A DNA stretch of 64,000 nt from Ferrimonas kyonanensis DSM 18153. GTDB lineage: Bacteria; Pseudomonadota; Gammaproteobacteria; Enterobacterales; Shewanellaceae. Each line of letters begins with the position of its first letter. Position 1 is the first letter of the stretch. Positions 52,184 to 61,474 of this stretch are shown here, one piece after another. The stretch lies in NCBI RefSeq assembly GCF_000425405.1, contig NZ_KE384364.1:48345-112344 (forward strand). Direction: 5' to 3'. A model generated the notes under the pieces. It did no database searches. It worked only from the letters and a program-made list of their open reading frames with translations, and was not told the origin of the DNA. The translations under genes and the position numbers were made by a program.

Positions 52184-53278
52184 TCAGAAATAATATTGAA
52201 GATTTATGTTGAAACGACCATTCCAGTCATCGCTGCTCTGCTCGAGGCCCAGGCTATTGCCACCCAGCCACAGAGTGTTCTTGGCATTGTAATAATCTAC
52301 ATAGACAAAGAAGCTCTTATAAGAGACAGAGAAACCGGTGGAGTTCAGGATTGAGTCATCGAAGCCCGCTTGATCCGGCTGCAATACACTGTAGTCGTTA
52401 TAAACCGTAATTGTGCCCCAGCTCATTGGGAACTTCTTCGCAATATTGGCGGTCAGGATTTTGCCTTCGCTGGCCACTTCATAGAAGCCGGTCACAGCAC
52501 CGATGCCAATTTTATTGGTATCGACACTGCCGTCGTCATACTGATCGAAGCTGTAGTCCAGGTACTGCAGTTGCAGACCCCAGTCGCCGTAGCTGAAATC
52601 ACCGTGTGCGGCCCAGGTCAGGGTGTCACCGGACTCATTCTCAACACTGTTGTACAGTTGTCCGTACTCCAGCGATGCGCCCAACAGCAATTCGTAACCT
52701 TCACCGCTGAGACGATAGGACTGACGCAGGTCGAAGGTATTACGCTCTTCGTTGTTGTAGGTGTTGTCACCGATGGTGCCCGAGCCCACGGTACCGGCGT
52801 AGTTCCGATAATCACTGCCGCTGTAAGTTGAGCCCTGGTGGAAAGAAAACTCAGTTTCCCATGGCCCTTTTACGTAGCTCAGGTTGGCACCCACACCCCA
52901 GTCATCTTCAAAACCCAGGTAGTAGTTCAGGCTGTACCACCAGCTGTGAGAAGCAAAGTTCTTGTTACCAAACGCCTTGTCAACCACACCCAGTTTGAAG
53001 GTCAGATCTTCGCTGGCATTCCAGTAAGCATAGGCGTACTTCAGGTAGTCGTAGGAATCGGTAAAGCGATACTCCGCCGTCACCCCGTAATCATCGAAGT
53101 TCTCGGAAAGTTTGATAGCGAACATATTGAAGTCAAAGTCGCCGGACGTGGCTTTTGACGTCTCACTATAATCTTTCCAATTGTAATTAACCCGAACATT
53201 ACCCGCTACCTCAACTGCTGAAACTGATTGGCTAACCAGTAATAAAGCAATGGGTAAAGACATTATTTTCTTATTCAT
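52184..53278 (-). CDS. Outer-membrane porin at the head of the cai operon
   Basis: The 364-residue beta-barrel protein has a signal peptide (MNKKIMSLPIALLLVSQSVSA) and alternating aromatic strands (WYSLNYYLGF, FFVYVDYYNA). It ends in LQYYF, the terminal Phe used for BAM recognition. The ATG at 53278 has a very strong ribosome site GGAGGTGA 5 nt upstream. I cannot assign it to a named porin. Its orientation and place upstream of caiT suggest a dedicated entry route for carnitine or related betaines; enterobacterial cai loci have none. Confidence 0.82.
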   Translation of the reverse strand: MNKKIMSLPIALLLVSQSVSAVEVAGNVRVNYNWKDYSETSKATSGDFDFNMFAIKLSENFDDYGVTAEYRFTDSYDYLKYAYAYWNASEDLTFKLGVVDKAFGNKNFASHSWWYSLNYYLGFEDDWGVGANLSYVKGPWETEFSFHQGSTYSGSDYRNYAGTVGSGTIGDNTYNNEERNTFDLRQSYRLSGEGYELLLGASLEYGQLYNSVENESGDTLTWAAHGDFSYGDWGLQLQYLDYSFDQYDDGSVDTNKIGIGAVTGFYEVASEGKILTANIAKKFPMSWGTITVYNDYSVLQPDQAGFDDSILNSTGFSVSYKSFFVYVDYYNAKNTLWLGGNSLGLEQSSDDWNGRFNINLQYYF

Positions 53279-53811
53279 CCAAATCACCTCCATTTTAGGT
53301 TGATTGCATTATGCATATCGGATTTCAGGAAAAAACAGCCCCAGGTCACACTTCCCCTTTAGCGAGTAAGGTTAATACGAGCATTTCTTGAAGCTGGTCA
53401 CACTTTGTCGGCCGATATTTATTTTTAGAGCAAAAATCACTCACCACAAAATGGCTCGAACGGTATTTTTTGTGACACAGATAACATTTGCACTGTTCGA
53501 ACGCCGGTTTCGATTGCTCTCAAATCGGGTACGGCGGTATTAATTAAAAACAGGAAACGGCAGCACACAAAAATGCAGGAAATGAATATTTTTACTCCCA
53601 CAAAAAACGGCAGTAAGTTTTCTTTTCACCGCTTTTTAAGTTTGCTTGTTTATACAGTGAGACTCACGAACAACATTCGAGATATAGCGCAAAAAACACC
53701 GCTATCCTCGCTATGAATTTCGGGTCACACACCTAAGGAAATAGCGCCAGGCGTTCACTGAATTGAACCCGGCTTAGCCTCAAACATTGCGAGAATCACA
53801 CTGGAGAGACA
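53279..53811. promoter_or_regulatory. Divergent regulatory region between the porin/cai arm and fixABCX
   Basis: These 533 nt hold no gene. They contain a near-consensus CRP site TGTGA-CACAGA-TAACA (53471-53486) and three direct copies of GGTCACAC (53344-53351, 53396-53403, 53723-53730), the first two exactly 52 bp apart. A perfect GTTCGAAC palindrome lies near 53496. In E. coli the caiT-fixA gap is controlled by CRP, FNR and CaiF; no caiF gene is in this window. Confidence 0.55.
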
Positions 53812-54585
53812 ATGAAAATTATTGCGTGTTACAAGCTGGTTCCTGAAGAGCAGGACATCGCCGTAACCTCCGACGGCGCCATCGATACCAGCAAAGCCTC
53901 CCTGAAAATCAGCCAATTTGATCTCAGCGCGGTAGAAGCGGCGGTACAACTGAAAGCCGCAGCCGGTGAAGGACACATCACCGCCCTGAGCATGGGCGGC
54001 AAAGCCCTGGAGAACCCAAAGGCCCGTAAGGACATTCTGTCTCGTGGCCCCGATGCCCTGACCATTGTGGTCGACGACAGCCTGCAACAATCGCTGCCCC
54101 ATCAAACCGCGCACGTATTGGCGGCTGCCGCGGCCAAGTCAGAGTTTGACCTGATTCTTTGCGGTGACGGCTCTGGCGACCTGTATGCCCAACAAGTGGG
54201 CTTGCTGCTAGGCGAAAAATTGGGCCTGCCCACCATCAACGGTGTTAGCAAGATTCTCTCCAGCGACGCCGGCATCCTGCGGGTTGAGCGAGAGTTGGAT
54301 GACGAGGTTGAGGTACTGGAAATTGCCCTGCCCGCCGTGGTCTCGGTTTCTGCCGACATTAACGAGCCTCAAATCCCATCCATGAAAGCGATTCTGGGTG
54401 CGGCCAAAAAGCCCACCACCACTCTGAGCCTGGCGGATCTGGCTCTGGAAGAGCAACCGGCAGTGGCTGAACTGGTCTCCATCAAGGCGCCGGAACAGCA
54501 ACAGCGCCAGCGTCACATCATTGAAGGCGACGGCGACGACCAAATCGCCGAATTCACCGAGCTACTGCGTAAAGCCGCCAACTAA
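53812..54585 (+). CDS. fixA: Electron transfer flavoprotein beta-type subunit FixA
   Basis: FixA is one half of the FixAB electron-transfer flavoprotein that feeds electrons to CaiA. The 257-residue product starts [15 protein letters not shown]. It has the ETF-beta adenine-nucleotide fold with [19 protein letters not shown] and the C-terminal recognition-loop region. GGAGAG lies 6-8 nt upstream of the ATG. It is the first gene of fixABCX, divergent from the porin-cai arm. Confidence 0.96.
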   Translation: MKIIACYKLVPEEQDIAVTSDGAIDTSKASLKISQFDLSAVEAAVQLKAAAGEGHITALSMGGKALENPKARKDILSRGPDALTIVVDDSLQQSLPHQTAHVLAAAAAKSEFDLILCGDGSGDLYAQQVGLLLGEKLGLPTINGVSKILSSDAGILRVERELDDEVEVLEIALPAVVSVSADINEPQIPSMKAILGAAKKPTTTLSLADLALEEQPAVAELVSIKAPEQQQRQRHIIEGDGDDQIAEFTELLRKAAN

Positions 54586-54601
54586 TTGAGAGGAATTGAG
54601 A

Positions 54602-55543
54602 ATGAGCAAACTGGCAAATGTATGGGTCTTCAGCGACGTTGACTCACGCCTACCGGAAGTGATCGCTGGCGGCTTGCAACTGGGTGACAAAGTCAGCGCC
54701 CTGGTACTGGGCAGCGATGCCGATGTCGCCATGGCTCACAGCCTTGGCGCCCACCAGGTATTCCACCTGGGAGAGAAACCAGACACCCGCATCGTCGAAG
54801 ACTACGTGGACACCATGATCCACGCTGCCGATGCCCATGGCCGCCCCGAACTGGTTCTGATCGGTGCAACCCGCCGTGGCAAAGCCATCGCCGCCAAACT
54901 CGGTGCCCGCCTGCAAGCCGGTGTCTTTAACGACGCCAGCGAACTGACGATTGCCGACGCCAAAGTAAAAGCCAAGCACATGGTCTACGGCGGTCTGGCA
55001 CTGGGTGAAGAAACCCTGTGCTCTCAAACCGCCATCGTGACCCTGGCCAACGGCGTTTTTGAACCTGCTGCAGCCACTGGTGCCAGCGGCGAAACCGTGG
55101 CTCTGGAGTTTGTTGCTCCGAAACACAGCATCACCTGTGTCGAGCGCCGCCAAAAAGCCGGTCAAGGCGTGGATCTGGGCAAAGCCAAGCGCGTCGTCGG
55201 TGTTGGCAGCGGCATCGTCTCTCAGGACAACCTGAAAAAAGCACAAGAGCTGGCTTCACTGCTGGGTGCTGAAATGGGCTGCAGCCGCCCCATCGCCGAA
55301 ACCGAGAAATGGATGGAGCGCGAACGCTACATCGGTGTCTCCGGCATCATGCTCAAGCCGGAACTGTACTTTGCCGTGGGCATCTCTGGTCAGATTCAAC
55401 ACATGGTGGGCGTCAACAGTGCCCAGACCATTGTGGCCATCAACAAAGACAAGAATGCACCGATTTTCCAGTACGCCGATTACGGCCTGGTGGGTGATGC
55501 CGGCAAGGTGATCCCAGCATTGATCGAGTCTCTCAACGCGTAA
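54602..55543 (+). CDS. fixB: Electron transfer flavoprotein alpha-type subunit FixB
   Basis: FixB is the FAD-binding alpha subunit of the ETF pair. The 313-residue product starts MSKLANVWVFSDVDSRLPE. The C-terminal FAD domain contains RVVGVGSGIVSQ, LGAEMGCSRPIAE, YIGVSGIMLKPELYFAVGISGQIQH (shown by its core GVSG...GISGQIQH) and AINKDKNAPIF. The ATG at 54602 has GAGAGGAA upstream; a TTG two codons earlier was ignored. Confidence 0.96.
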   Translation: MSKLANVWVFSDVDSRLPEVIAGGLQLGDKVSALVLGSDADVAMAHSLGAHQVFHLGEKPDTRIVEDYVDTMIHAADAHGRPELVLIGATRRGKAIAAKLGARLQAGVFNDASELTIADAKVKAKHMVYGGLALGEETLCSQTAIVTLANGVFEPAAATGASGETVALEFVAPKHSITCVERRQKAGQGVDLGKAKRVVGVGSGIVSQDNLKKAQELASLLGAEMGCSRPIAETEKWMERERYIGVSGIMLKPELYFAVGISGQIQHMVGVNSAQTIVAINKDKNAPIFQYADYGLVGDAGKVIPALIESLNA

Positions 55544-55615
55544 CCATTGTTCATTGTCAACATTTTGGCCCAAGGACGGGCCACGGACGACTCAACCTGA
55601 AAGAGTAACACTATT

Positions 55616-56905
55616 ATGTCTGAAGAAGCCTTTGACACCATCATCGTCGGAGCGGGGGTAGCCGGTTGCATCGCCGCCTACGTTCTGGCCAAGGGTGGAG
55701 CCGACGTCCTGGTCATCGAACGGGGCAACTACGCCGGCTCAAAAAACATGACCGGCGGCCGCCTCTATGGTCATAGCCTGGAGCGCGTCATTCCTGGCTT
55801 TGCCAGTGAAGCCCCCATCGAGCGCAAAGTCACCAAGGAGAAAGTGACCTTCCTGACCGACGACAGCGCCGTCACTCTCGACTACCACAACGGCCGCGAT
55901 CAAAACGCCCTGCAGGAATCCTACACCGTACTGCGCGGCGAGTTTGACCAGTGGCTGATGGCCAAGGCCGAAGAAGCCGGGGCTCAATTCATCACCGGCA
56001 TTCGCGTCGACAAGATTCTGACCGAAAATGGCAAAGTGCTGGGCGTGGAAGCCGATGGCGACGAACTCACCGCCAAAGCCGTCATCCTGGCCGAGGGGGT
56101 TAACCCGGTACTGGGCGAACAGCTCGGTATGGTCTCCAAGGTGAAAGCCAGTGCCATGGCCGTCGGTGCCAAAGAGCTGATTGAGCTCAGTGAAGCCCAG
56201 ATTCAGGACCGCTTCAACGTCAGTGGTGACGAAGGCGCTGCCTGGCTGTTTGCCGGTTCGCCCTCCAATGGTCTGATGGGTGGCGGATTCCTGTACACCA
56301 ACAAAACCACCGTCTCGCTCGGTGTCGTCTGTGGCCTTCATGACATCGGCACCTCCAGCAAAACCGTGCCGCAGATGCTGGAAGACTTCAAAAATCATCC
56401 AGCGGTTAAACCGTTGATCGAAGGCGGCAAGATGATCGAATACTCCGGTCACGTGGTTCCGGAAGCCGGCCTGCACATGGTACCGAAACTGGTGGATGAT
56501 GGCGTACTGATTGTCGGTGATGCCGCCGGTTTCTGTCTCAACGTTGGCTACACCGTTCGCGGCATGGACTTGGCCATCGCTTCCGGCGAAGCCGCCGCTC
56601 AAGCCATTTTGACCGCTCGCGAAAACAGCGATTTCTCCGCAGCTGGCCTGGGCAGTTACCAGACCCTGCTGGAAGACAGCTTTGTCATGAAAGATCTGAA
56701 GCTGTATCAGAAACTGCCCGCCTTTATGGAAAACCCGCGCATCTTTAACCAGTACCCCAAGATGGTCGCCGACATCATGCAAGAGATGTTTACCGTCGAT
56801 GGCAGCGACACGCCGCCGATTCGGAAAATGCTGATGAAGCACTGTAAAGAGGTGGGTTACCTCAATTTGATTAAAGACGGATTCAAAGGAGTCACGGCAC
56901 TATGA
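55616..56905 (+). CDS. fixC: ETF:quinone oxidoreductase-like flavoprotein FixC
   Basis: FixC is an FAD enzyme that with FixX passes electrons to FixAB. The 429-residue product has an N-terminal dinucleotide-binding motif GAGVAG (13-18) and the ERGNYAGSKNMTGGRLYG segment. A C-terminal FAD motif, VLIVGDAAGFCLNVGYTVRGMD, is recognised by GDAAGF. It is the GR2-type ETF-QO family member lacking its own ferredoxin domain, which is supplied by FixX. It overlaps fixX by 4 nt (ATGA). Confidence 0.96.
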   Translation: MSEEAFDTIIVGAGVAGCIAAYVLAKGGADVLVIERGNYAGSKNMTGGRLYGHSLERVIPGFASEAPIERKVTKEKVTFLTDDSAVTLDYHNGRDQNALQESYTVLRGEFDQWLMAKAEEAGAQFITGIRVDKILTENGKVLGVEADGDELTAKAVILAEGVNPVLGEQLGMVSKVKASAMAVGAKELIELSEAQIQDRFNVSGDEGAAWLFAGSPSNGLMGGGFLYTNKTTVSLGVVCGLHDIGTSSKTVPQMLEDFKNHPAVKPLIEGGKMIEYSGHVVPEAGLHMVPKLVDDGVLIVGDAAGFCLNVGYTVRGMDLAIASGEAAAQAILTARENSDFSAAGLGSYQTLLEDSFVMKDLKLYQKLPAFMENPRIFNQYPKMVADIMQEMFTVDGSDTPPIRKMLMKHCKEVGYLNLIKDGFKGVTAL

Positions 56906-57189
56906 GCAATTCAGTGAACGTCGACGTCAAACTGGGTGTGAACAAGTTCTATGTGGATGAAGGACACCCGCACATTGTCCTGAAAGACAACCCCGACATG
57001 AACGAGTTCAAAAAGCTGGTTAACGCCTGCCCGGCCGGTCTGTACAAGCTGGCTGACGACGGCACCCCCCGCTTCGACGCTGCCGGCTGTCTGGAATGTG
57101 GCACCTGCAAATTCCTGTGTGGTGACACCATTCTGGAAAAGTGGGAATACCCACGGGGCACATTCGGTATCGAGTACCGCTACGGCTAA
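56902..57189 (+). CDS. fixX: Ferredoxin-like protein FixX
   Basis: FixX is the small iron-sulfur partner of FixC. The 95-residue product has the cluster ligands Cys63, Cys66 and Cys69 (CLECGTC) plus Cys73 and Cys43 (NACPAGLY). It ends GTFGIEYRYG, the ETF-QO-like C terminus. Translation is coupled to fixC by overlap, and a terminator follows. Confidence 0.96.
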   Translation: MSNSVNVDVKLGVNKFYVDEGHPHIVLKDNPDMNEFKKLVNACPAGLYKLADDGTPRFDAAGCLECGTCKFLCGDTILEKWEYPRGTFGIEYRYG

Positions 57190-57194
57190 GAATG

Positions 57195-57228
57195 CAGAGA
57201 GGCAAAGAGATTTGCCTCTCTTATTTCT
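57195..57228 (+). terminator. Terminator of fixABCX
   Basis: A 10-bp stem GAGAGGCAAA/TTTGCCTCTC (57197-57206 with 57211-57220) with loop GAGA is followed by TTATTTCT. Confidence 0.85.
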
Positions 57229-57563
57229 ATAGTGAACGGTCACTAAATACGTTCCTCTTAGAAGGGGGGGCAAAACTAAATAGACCGTTCCCAGACTGAA
57301 TCACAGTCAACCACCACTAAATTAAGCAGCAAGAAACTGTAATTTACAGTACAGAATAAGCACTAAGAGAGACATTAAATTCAGTATTTGTTAGATCATA
57401 CACGGTTAGCAATGAAGGGTTTTGATAACCTCTACTGGATTGAGTTGACACTGGAGTGACACGATCGGTTTTTAAGCAACACAGCAATGGAAGAGCTAAT
57501 TATCACCACTATTTAGGGACAATAAACTCCACCGTCTTTCTGTGCAGAATTTGAGGGCACATA
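57229..57563. promoter_or_regulatory. Regulatory gap upstream of yaaU with inverted repeats
   Basis: This stretch has no gene. It contains TAGTGA-ACGG-TCACTA (57230-57245). Its core GAACGGTC recurs inverted as GACCGTTC around 57284-57291. A second perfect palindrome, ACTGTAA-T-TTACAGT, lies at 57336-57350. A TTGACA is seen near 57444 but without a good -10. The layout suggests separate regulation of yaaU and the second cai module. Confidence 0.4.
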
Positions 57564-58880
57564 ATGAAAAATGCGAAAAAATTCGATGACATGGAGTTTA
57601 CCCCACTCCACAGAAAGATCATGCTCTGGGGCAGTGGCGGCCCCTTCCTAGACGGTTATATCCTGGTCATCATCGGCATCGCTCTGGAACAATTGATTCC
57701 ACAGATGCAACTGGACTCCAACTGGATTGGATTGGTGGGCGCATCGACTCTGGTCGGTTTGTTCGTCGGCACCGCCCTGTTCGGCTACATCGCTGATCTG
57801 TTCGGCCGCAAGTTGATGTTTCTGATCGACATCATCGCCATCGGCGCCCTGTCCATCGCCACCGTTTTTGTCTCCTCCCCGATGGAACTGGTGATCATGC
57901 GCTTTCTCATCGGCGTGGTCATTGGTGCCGATTATCCCATTGCCACCTCTATGGTTGCCGAATTTTCTCCGACCCGACACCGAGCGTTCACCATGGGGTT
58001 CATCGCCCTGATGTGGTACGTCGGCGCCACCTGTGCCAACGCCGTCGGCTATATGCTGTATGACCTTGAAGATGGCTGGCGCTGGATGCTGGGCAGCGGT
58101 GTCATTCCCTGCCTGGTCATTCTCCTGGGCCGCTTCCATCTGCCGGAATCCCCCCGTTGGCTAATGCAAAAGGGCCGAATCGAAGAGTGCAAACAGGTGA
58201 TGGCCACCTACTTTGGCAAAGAGATCGCCCTGGATGTGGAGGAGAAAAAGCCCACCCGCTACCGGGATATTTTTGAAAAACGAAACCTCAGAATGGTGAT
58301 ATTTACCGGCACCATCTGGAGCTGCCAAATCATTCCCATGTTTGCCATTTATACCTTTGGGCCGCAAATTATCGGCTTATTGGGACTTCACGATGGCAAG
58401 GACGCGGCGTTAGGAAACATTCTGATCAGCGCCTTCTTTATTGCCGGCTGCGTTCCCGCCATGTACTGGCTCAACTCCATCGGCCGCCGGCCACTGCTGA
58501 TAGGCAGTTTCGCCATCATGACTGCCGCCCTGGCGGTATTGGGCATCGTTCCCAACCCCGGAATCGGCCTGGTGATCGCCGCCTTTGGCCTGTACGCCTT
58601 TTTCTCCGGCGGCCCCGGAATTCTGCAATGGCTGTACCCCAATGAACTGTTCCCCACCGAGATACGCGCCTCCGCCGTCGGTGCGGTCATGGCCTTCAGT
58701 CGCATCGGCACCATTCTGTCCACCTATGCTCTGCCGCTGTTTATGGCCAAGTACGGCGTGTCCATGACCATGCTGATGGGGGCGGTCGTCTCCCTCGTTG
58801 GCTTCTTTATTTCGGTCACCATGGCACCGGAAACCCGCGGGTTGGCCTTGAATGAAACCAGCTCGGCAAAATTTGGATAA
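57564..58880 (+). CDS. yaaU: MFS transporter YaaU
   Basis: The 438-residue major-facilitator protein of the sugar-porter-like group has 12 predicted helices. The start KKFDDMEFTPLHRKIMLWGSGGPFLDGY (key GSGGPFLDGY) matches E. coli YaaU, as do GYIADLFGRKLMFLID, ADYPIATSM and LPESPRWL. The gene also follows fixX in E. coli, which supports orthology. The substrate is unknown; linkage to cai/fix in distant species suggests a carnitine-related solute or a pathway product. A bulged hairpin at 58980-59011 lies downstream. Confidence 0.92.
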   Translation: MKNAKKFDDMEFTPLHRKIMLWGSGGPFLDGYILVIIGIALEQLIPQMQLDSNWIGLVGASTLVGLFVGTALFGYIADLFGRKLMFLIDIIAIGALSIATVFVSSPMELVIMRFLIGVVIGADYPIATSMVAEFSPTRHRAFTMGFIALMWYVGATCANAVGYMLYDLEDGWRWMLGSGVIPCLVILLGRFHLPESPRWLMQKGRIEECKQVMATYFGKEIALDVEEKKPTRYRDIFEKRNLRMVIFTGTIWSCQIIPMFAIYTFGPQIIGLLGLHDGKDAALGNILISAFFIAGCVPAMYWLNSIGRRPLLIGSFAIMTAALAVLGIVPNPGIGLVIAAFGLYAFFSGGPGILQWLYPNELFPTEIRASAVGAVMAFSRIGTILSTYALPLFMAKYGVSMTMLMGAVVSLVGFFISVTMAPETRGLALNETSSAKFG

Positions 58881-59203
58881 GGTATCTCTATGCCAATGAA
58901 TAAAATAAACAGACTTTATAAATAGAGTGGTTATGTAAATAATCAAAGCTCATTTATTTATAGCAAATTAACTTATAATAGGCCTGCCGGATACACTGAC
59001 CGGACAGGCCTCTCTCGCCTCTAAAACAATAAAGAAACAAAGAGCACAAATACCTACAACAAATAAAAATAAAATTACCAAACAAAAAACGTGAACCAAA
59101 GTGTATTTTTATTAGTCATAGACAGGTAATGTCCACTCTCGAAATTAGTTGAAAATAGAACAAAACCTTTATTTAACTCACAGACGAATAAGGACGACGC
59201 GCT
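58881..59203. other. Intergenic region yaaU-caiB2 with a strong hairpin
   Basis: These 323 nt hold no gene and are markedly AT-rich. A hairpin AGGCCTG-CCGG/CCGG-A-CAGGCCT (58980-59011, 9-nt loop, one bulged A) lies 100 nt after yaaU. It lacks a U-tract and may mark the 3' end of yaaU mRNA. A TTGAAA-17-TTTAAC pair about 40-60 nt before caiB2 is only a weak promoter candidate. AAGGAC lies 9 nt before the caiB2 ATG. Confidence 0.5.
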
Positions 59204-60424
59204 ATGACTGATAAAATTGAAACGCCTAAATTCGGCCCACTCACCGGTGTTCGAGTGGTCTTTTCCGCCATGGAGATTGCCGGTCCTTTTCCCGCCCAGA
59301 TGATGGCCGAATGGGGCGCCGAAGTGATCTGGATAGAAAACGTTGCCTACGCCGATACCATTCGCGTACAGGAATTCTACAGCCAGTTTTCGCGTCGTAA
59401 CCTTCACAGTCTGTGCTTAAACATCTTTTCCGACGACGGCAAAGCGGCTTTCCTGAAACTGATCGAAACCGCAGATGTCTTTATCGAATCCAGCAAAGGG
59501 CCGGCGTTCAGTCGCCGCGGCATCACCGACGACTTGTTGTGGCAACACAATCCCGCGCTGGTGATCGCCCACCTGTCCGGCTACGGCCAATGGGGCGAAG
59601 ACAAATACATTAACCTGCCTTCCTATGACCACATTGCCGGTGCCTTCAGTGGTTTTCTGATTCAAAACGGTGAAAAAGACCAACCCATTCCCCCCTTTCC
59701 CTATACCGGTGATTACATCAGCGGCATGACGGTACTGAGTTCAGTGCTGGCCGCCTTGTACAACGCCAAGGCCACCGGCAAAGGGGAGAGCATCGACGTT
59801 GCCATGTACGAAGCCCTGCTGCGAGTCGGTCAGTACTACATGGTCGACTATTTCAATAACGGCAAACTCTACCCCAGATCAACACGCGGCAAGGATCCGA
59901 CTCAGGTCGGCTGTGGCGTATACAAGTGCAACGACGGTTACATCGTCATGGACCTGGTGGGCTGGAAACAGATTCAGGGAATGCTGACGGTCATGGGCGA
60001 AGATCATCTGCTGGGCAGCGATGACTACCCAGAAGGGATTCAGGGGATTCGGGCCGACAGCCCGGCAGCCGACTACCTGGAGGAAAAACTGGATCAGTTC
60101 TTCGCTGGCCGCAGTATCGAAGAGTGTGAAGCCCTGTTTGCCGAACTGGTGGTTGCCGGGACCCGGGTCCTGACCATCCCGGAGCTGGAGTCACACCCAC
60201 ATTACGTCGCCCGGAACAATTTCATTGAATGGCAGACTCAGGACGGCGATACCGTCAAAGGCCTCAATGTCACTCCGAAATTTAAAAACAACCCGGGTAA
60301 AGTCTGGCGCCCCATGCCCAAACGCGGCATGGACTCGCGCAGCATCATGTCCGAATTGGGTTACTCCGACAGCGACATCGCCTCTCTGATCGAACAGGGG
60401 CTGTTAAAAACCGACGACCAGTAA
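59204..60424 (+). CDS. Second CaiB-like class III CoA-transferase (CaiB2)
   Basis: The 406-residue protein is clearly paralogous to CaiB at 47919-49151. It shares [35 protein letters not shown] and [14 protein letters not shown], and ends in a similar [16 protein letters not shown]. The catalytic Asp170 is kept in [10 protein letters not shown]. It should transfer CoA to carnitine or a structurally close betaine. It heads a three-gene module with a MaoC-like protein and a BCCT transporter, preceded by yaaU. No second caiA, caiC or caiD accompanies it, so it must rely on the first cluster or act on other CoA donors. Confidence 0.92.
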   Translation: MTDKIETPKFGPLTGVRVVFSAMEIAGPFPAQMMAEWGAEVIWIENVAYADTIRVQEFYSQFSRRNLHSLCLNIFSDDGKAAFLKLIETADVFIESSKGPAFSRRGITDDLLWQHNPALVIAHLSGYGQWGEDKYINLPSYDHIAGAFSGFLIQNGEKDQPIPPFPYTGDYISGMTVLSSVLAALYNAKATGKGESIDVAMYEALLRVGQYYMVDYFNNGKLYPRSTRGKDPTQVGCGVYKCNDGYIVMDLVGWKQIQGMLTVMGEDHLLGSDDYPEGIQGIRADSPAADYLEEKLDQFFAGRSIEECEALFAELVVAGTRVLTIPELESHPHYVARNNFIEWQTQDGDTVKGLNVTPKFKNNPGKVWRPMPKRGMDSRSIMSELGYSDSDIASLIEQGLLKTDDQ

Positions 60425-60540
60425 ACCGGTTTCACTTTCGCAATGCAGTCGGCCAGGGACGGCCACCCCTTGATGGCATCAACGGGGCTGCGGACGTTAC
60501 GACTTCAGGAGCCCTGACTCCTATTGAGAGAAGATGAATT

Positions 60541-61392
60541 ATGGCTATCAAACTCGAAACTATCGGCCAGACCTACGGCCCGTATCACACCGACTATGAC
60601 ATCACCCAGTTGATCGTGTTTGCCCTGGGCAGTGGCGCCGCCAGCGACGGTAAAACCGACCTGGACTGGGCCTACGAACAAGATCTGCGGATTAACCCTG
60701 TGTATCTCGCCACCATCGTCGCCTCCGATAAGGTCACCGCCGACATCGATTTTGGCTTTGACTGGGCCGGCATTCTCCATTGGGGAATCGACATGCAGAT
60801 TCACAAACCGCTGCTGGAAACCAGCGGAACCCTGTCCACCAACATCACCCTGAATGCCCTGTATGACCGGGGTGAAGGACGGGGCTGCCTGGCTCAGAAG
60901 ATTGCCGAAACCTACGACCAGCATGGCGATAAACTGCTGACCATCGATAACTGGGACTGCGCCATCTACGATGGTGGTTTCGGGGGCGAAAAAGCCCCCA
61001 GAGACATCGTCGAGATCCCCGACCGCCAGCCGGACTATGAGATCGACGAAACCCTGAGCCTCAACCAGCCGGTGATCTTCCGCCTGCTGGGCAACTATCA
61101 CCCTCTGCACGTTGACTGGGACTACGCCCAGAAGTACGGCTATGACCGGCCCATCCACATGGCGCTGGCGGTGTCAGGAATGGCCTGTCGCCACATCTGC
61201 AATACCCTGCTGGAGCGCCAGCCACAACGGTTGACCCGGTTCAAGCTGCGCTTCACCGGCGTCAGCTATCCCGGCATGACGGTTACCACCCAGATCTGGC
61301 GCTGGGACGATCACTCGGTTCGATTCCGGGTGATCGATAAAAACAACCCAGACACCGTGCTGCTTAATTTTGCCCTGGCAGAATGGCAGTGA
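60541..61392 (+). CDS. Second MaoC/hydratase-2-like protein, catalytic Asp replaced
   Basis: The 283-residue paralogue of the hydratase at 44443-45300 is alike over its full length (QTYGPY, DGKTDLDWAYEQDLR, NWDCAIYDGGFGGEKAPRDIVEIP). The active-site stretch reads IFRLLGNYHPLHVDW: Asn185 (codon AAC) replaces the catalytic Asp, while His190 stays. The following LHG is changed to IHM (205-207). It may be inactive as a hydratase, act as a binding or regulatory subunit, or do altered chemistry. It lies 116 nt after caiB2 and 82 nt before the second transporter. Confidence 0.85.
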   Translation: MAIKLETIGQTYGPYHTDYDITQLIVFALGSGAASDGKTDLDWAYEQDLRINPVYLATIVASDKVTADIDFGFDWAGILHWGIDMQIHKPLLETSGTLSTNITLNALYDRGEGRGCLAQKIAETYDQHGDKLLTIDNWDCAIYDGGFGGEKAPRDIVEIPDRQPDYEIDETLSLNQPVIFRLLGNYHPLHVDWDYAQKYGYDRPIHMALAVSGMACRHICNTLLERQPQRLTRFKLRFTGVSYPGMTVTTQIWRWDDHSVRFRVIDKNNPDTVLLNFALAEWQ

Positions 61393-61474
61393 TCCCCAGG
61401 GGCGGGAGTCACTCCCCGCCCCAGTTCTGCCCGACCGGGCACATTGTCCCCCTAACCCGCTTTGGAGAGCAGCA

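Noticed and set aside
57336-57350. ACTGTAATTTACAGT as a LexA box
   Set aside because: The CTGT and ACAG halves are only 5 nt apart; LexA sites of this group need 8 nt, as in the real recA box.
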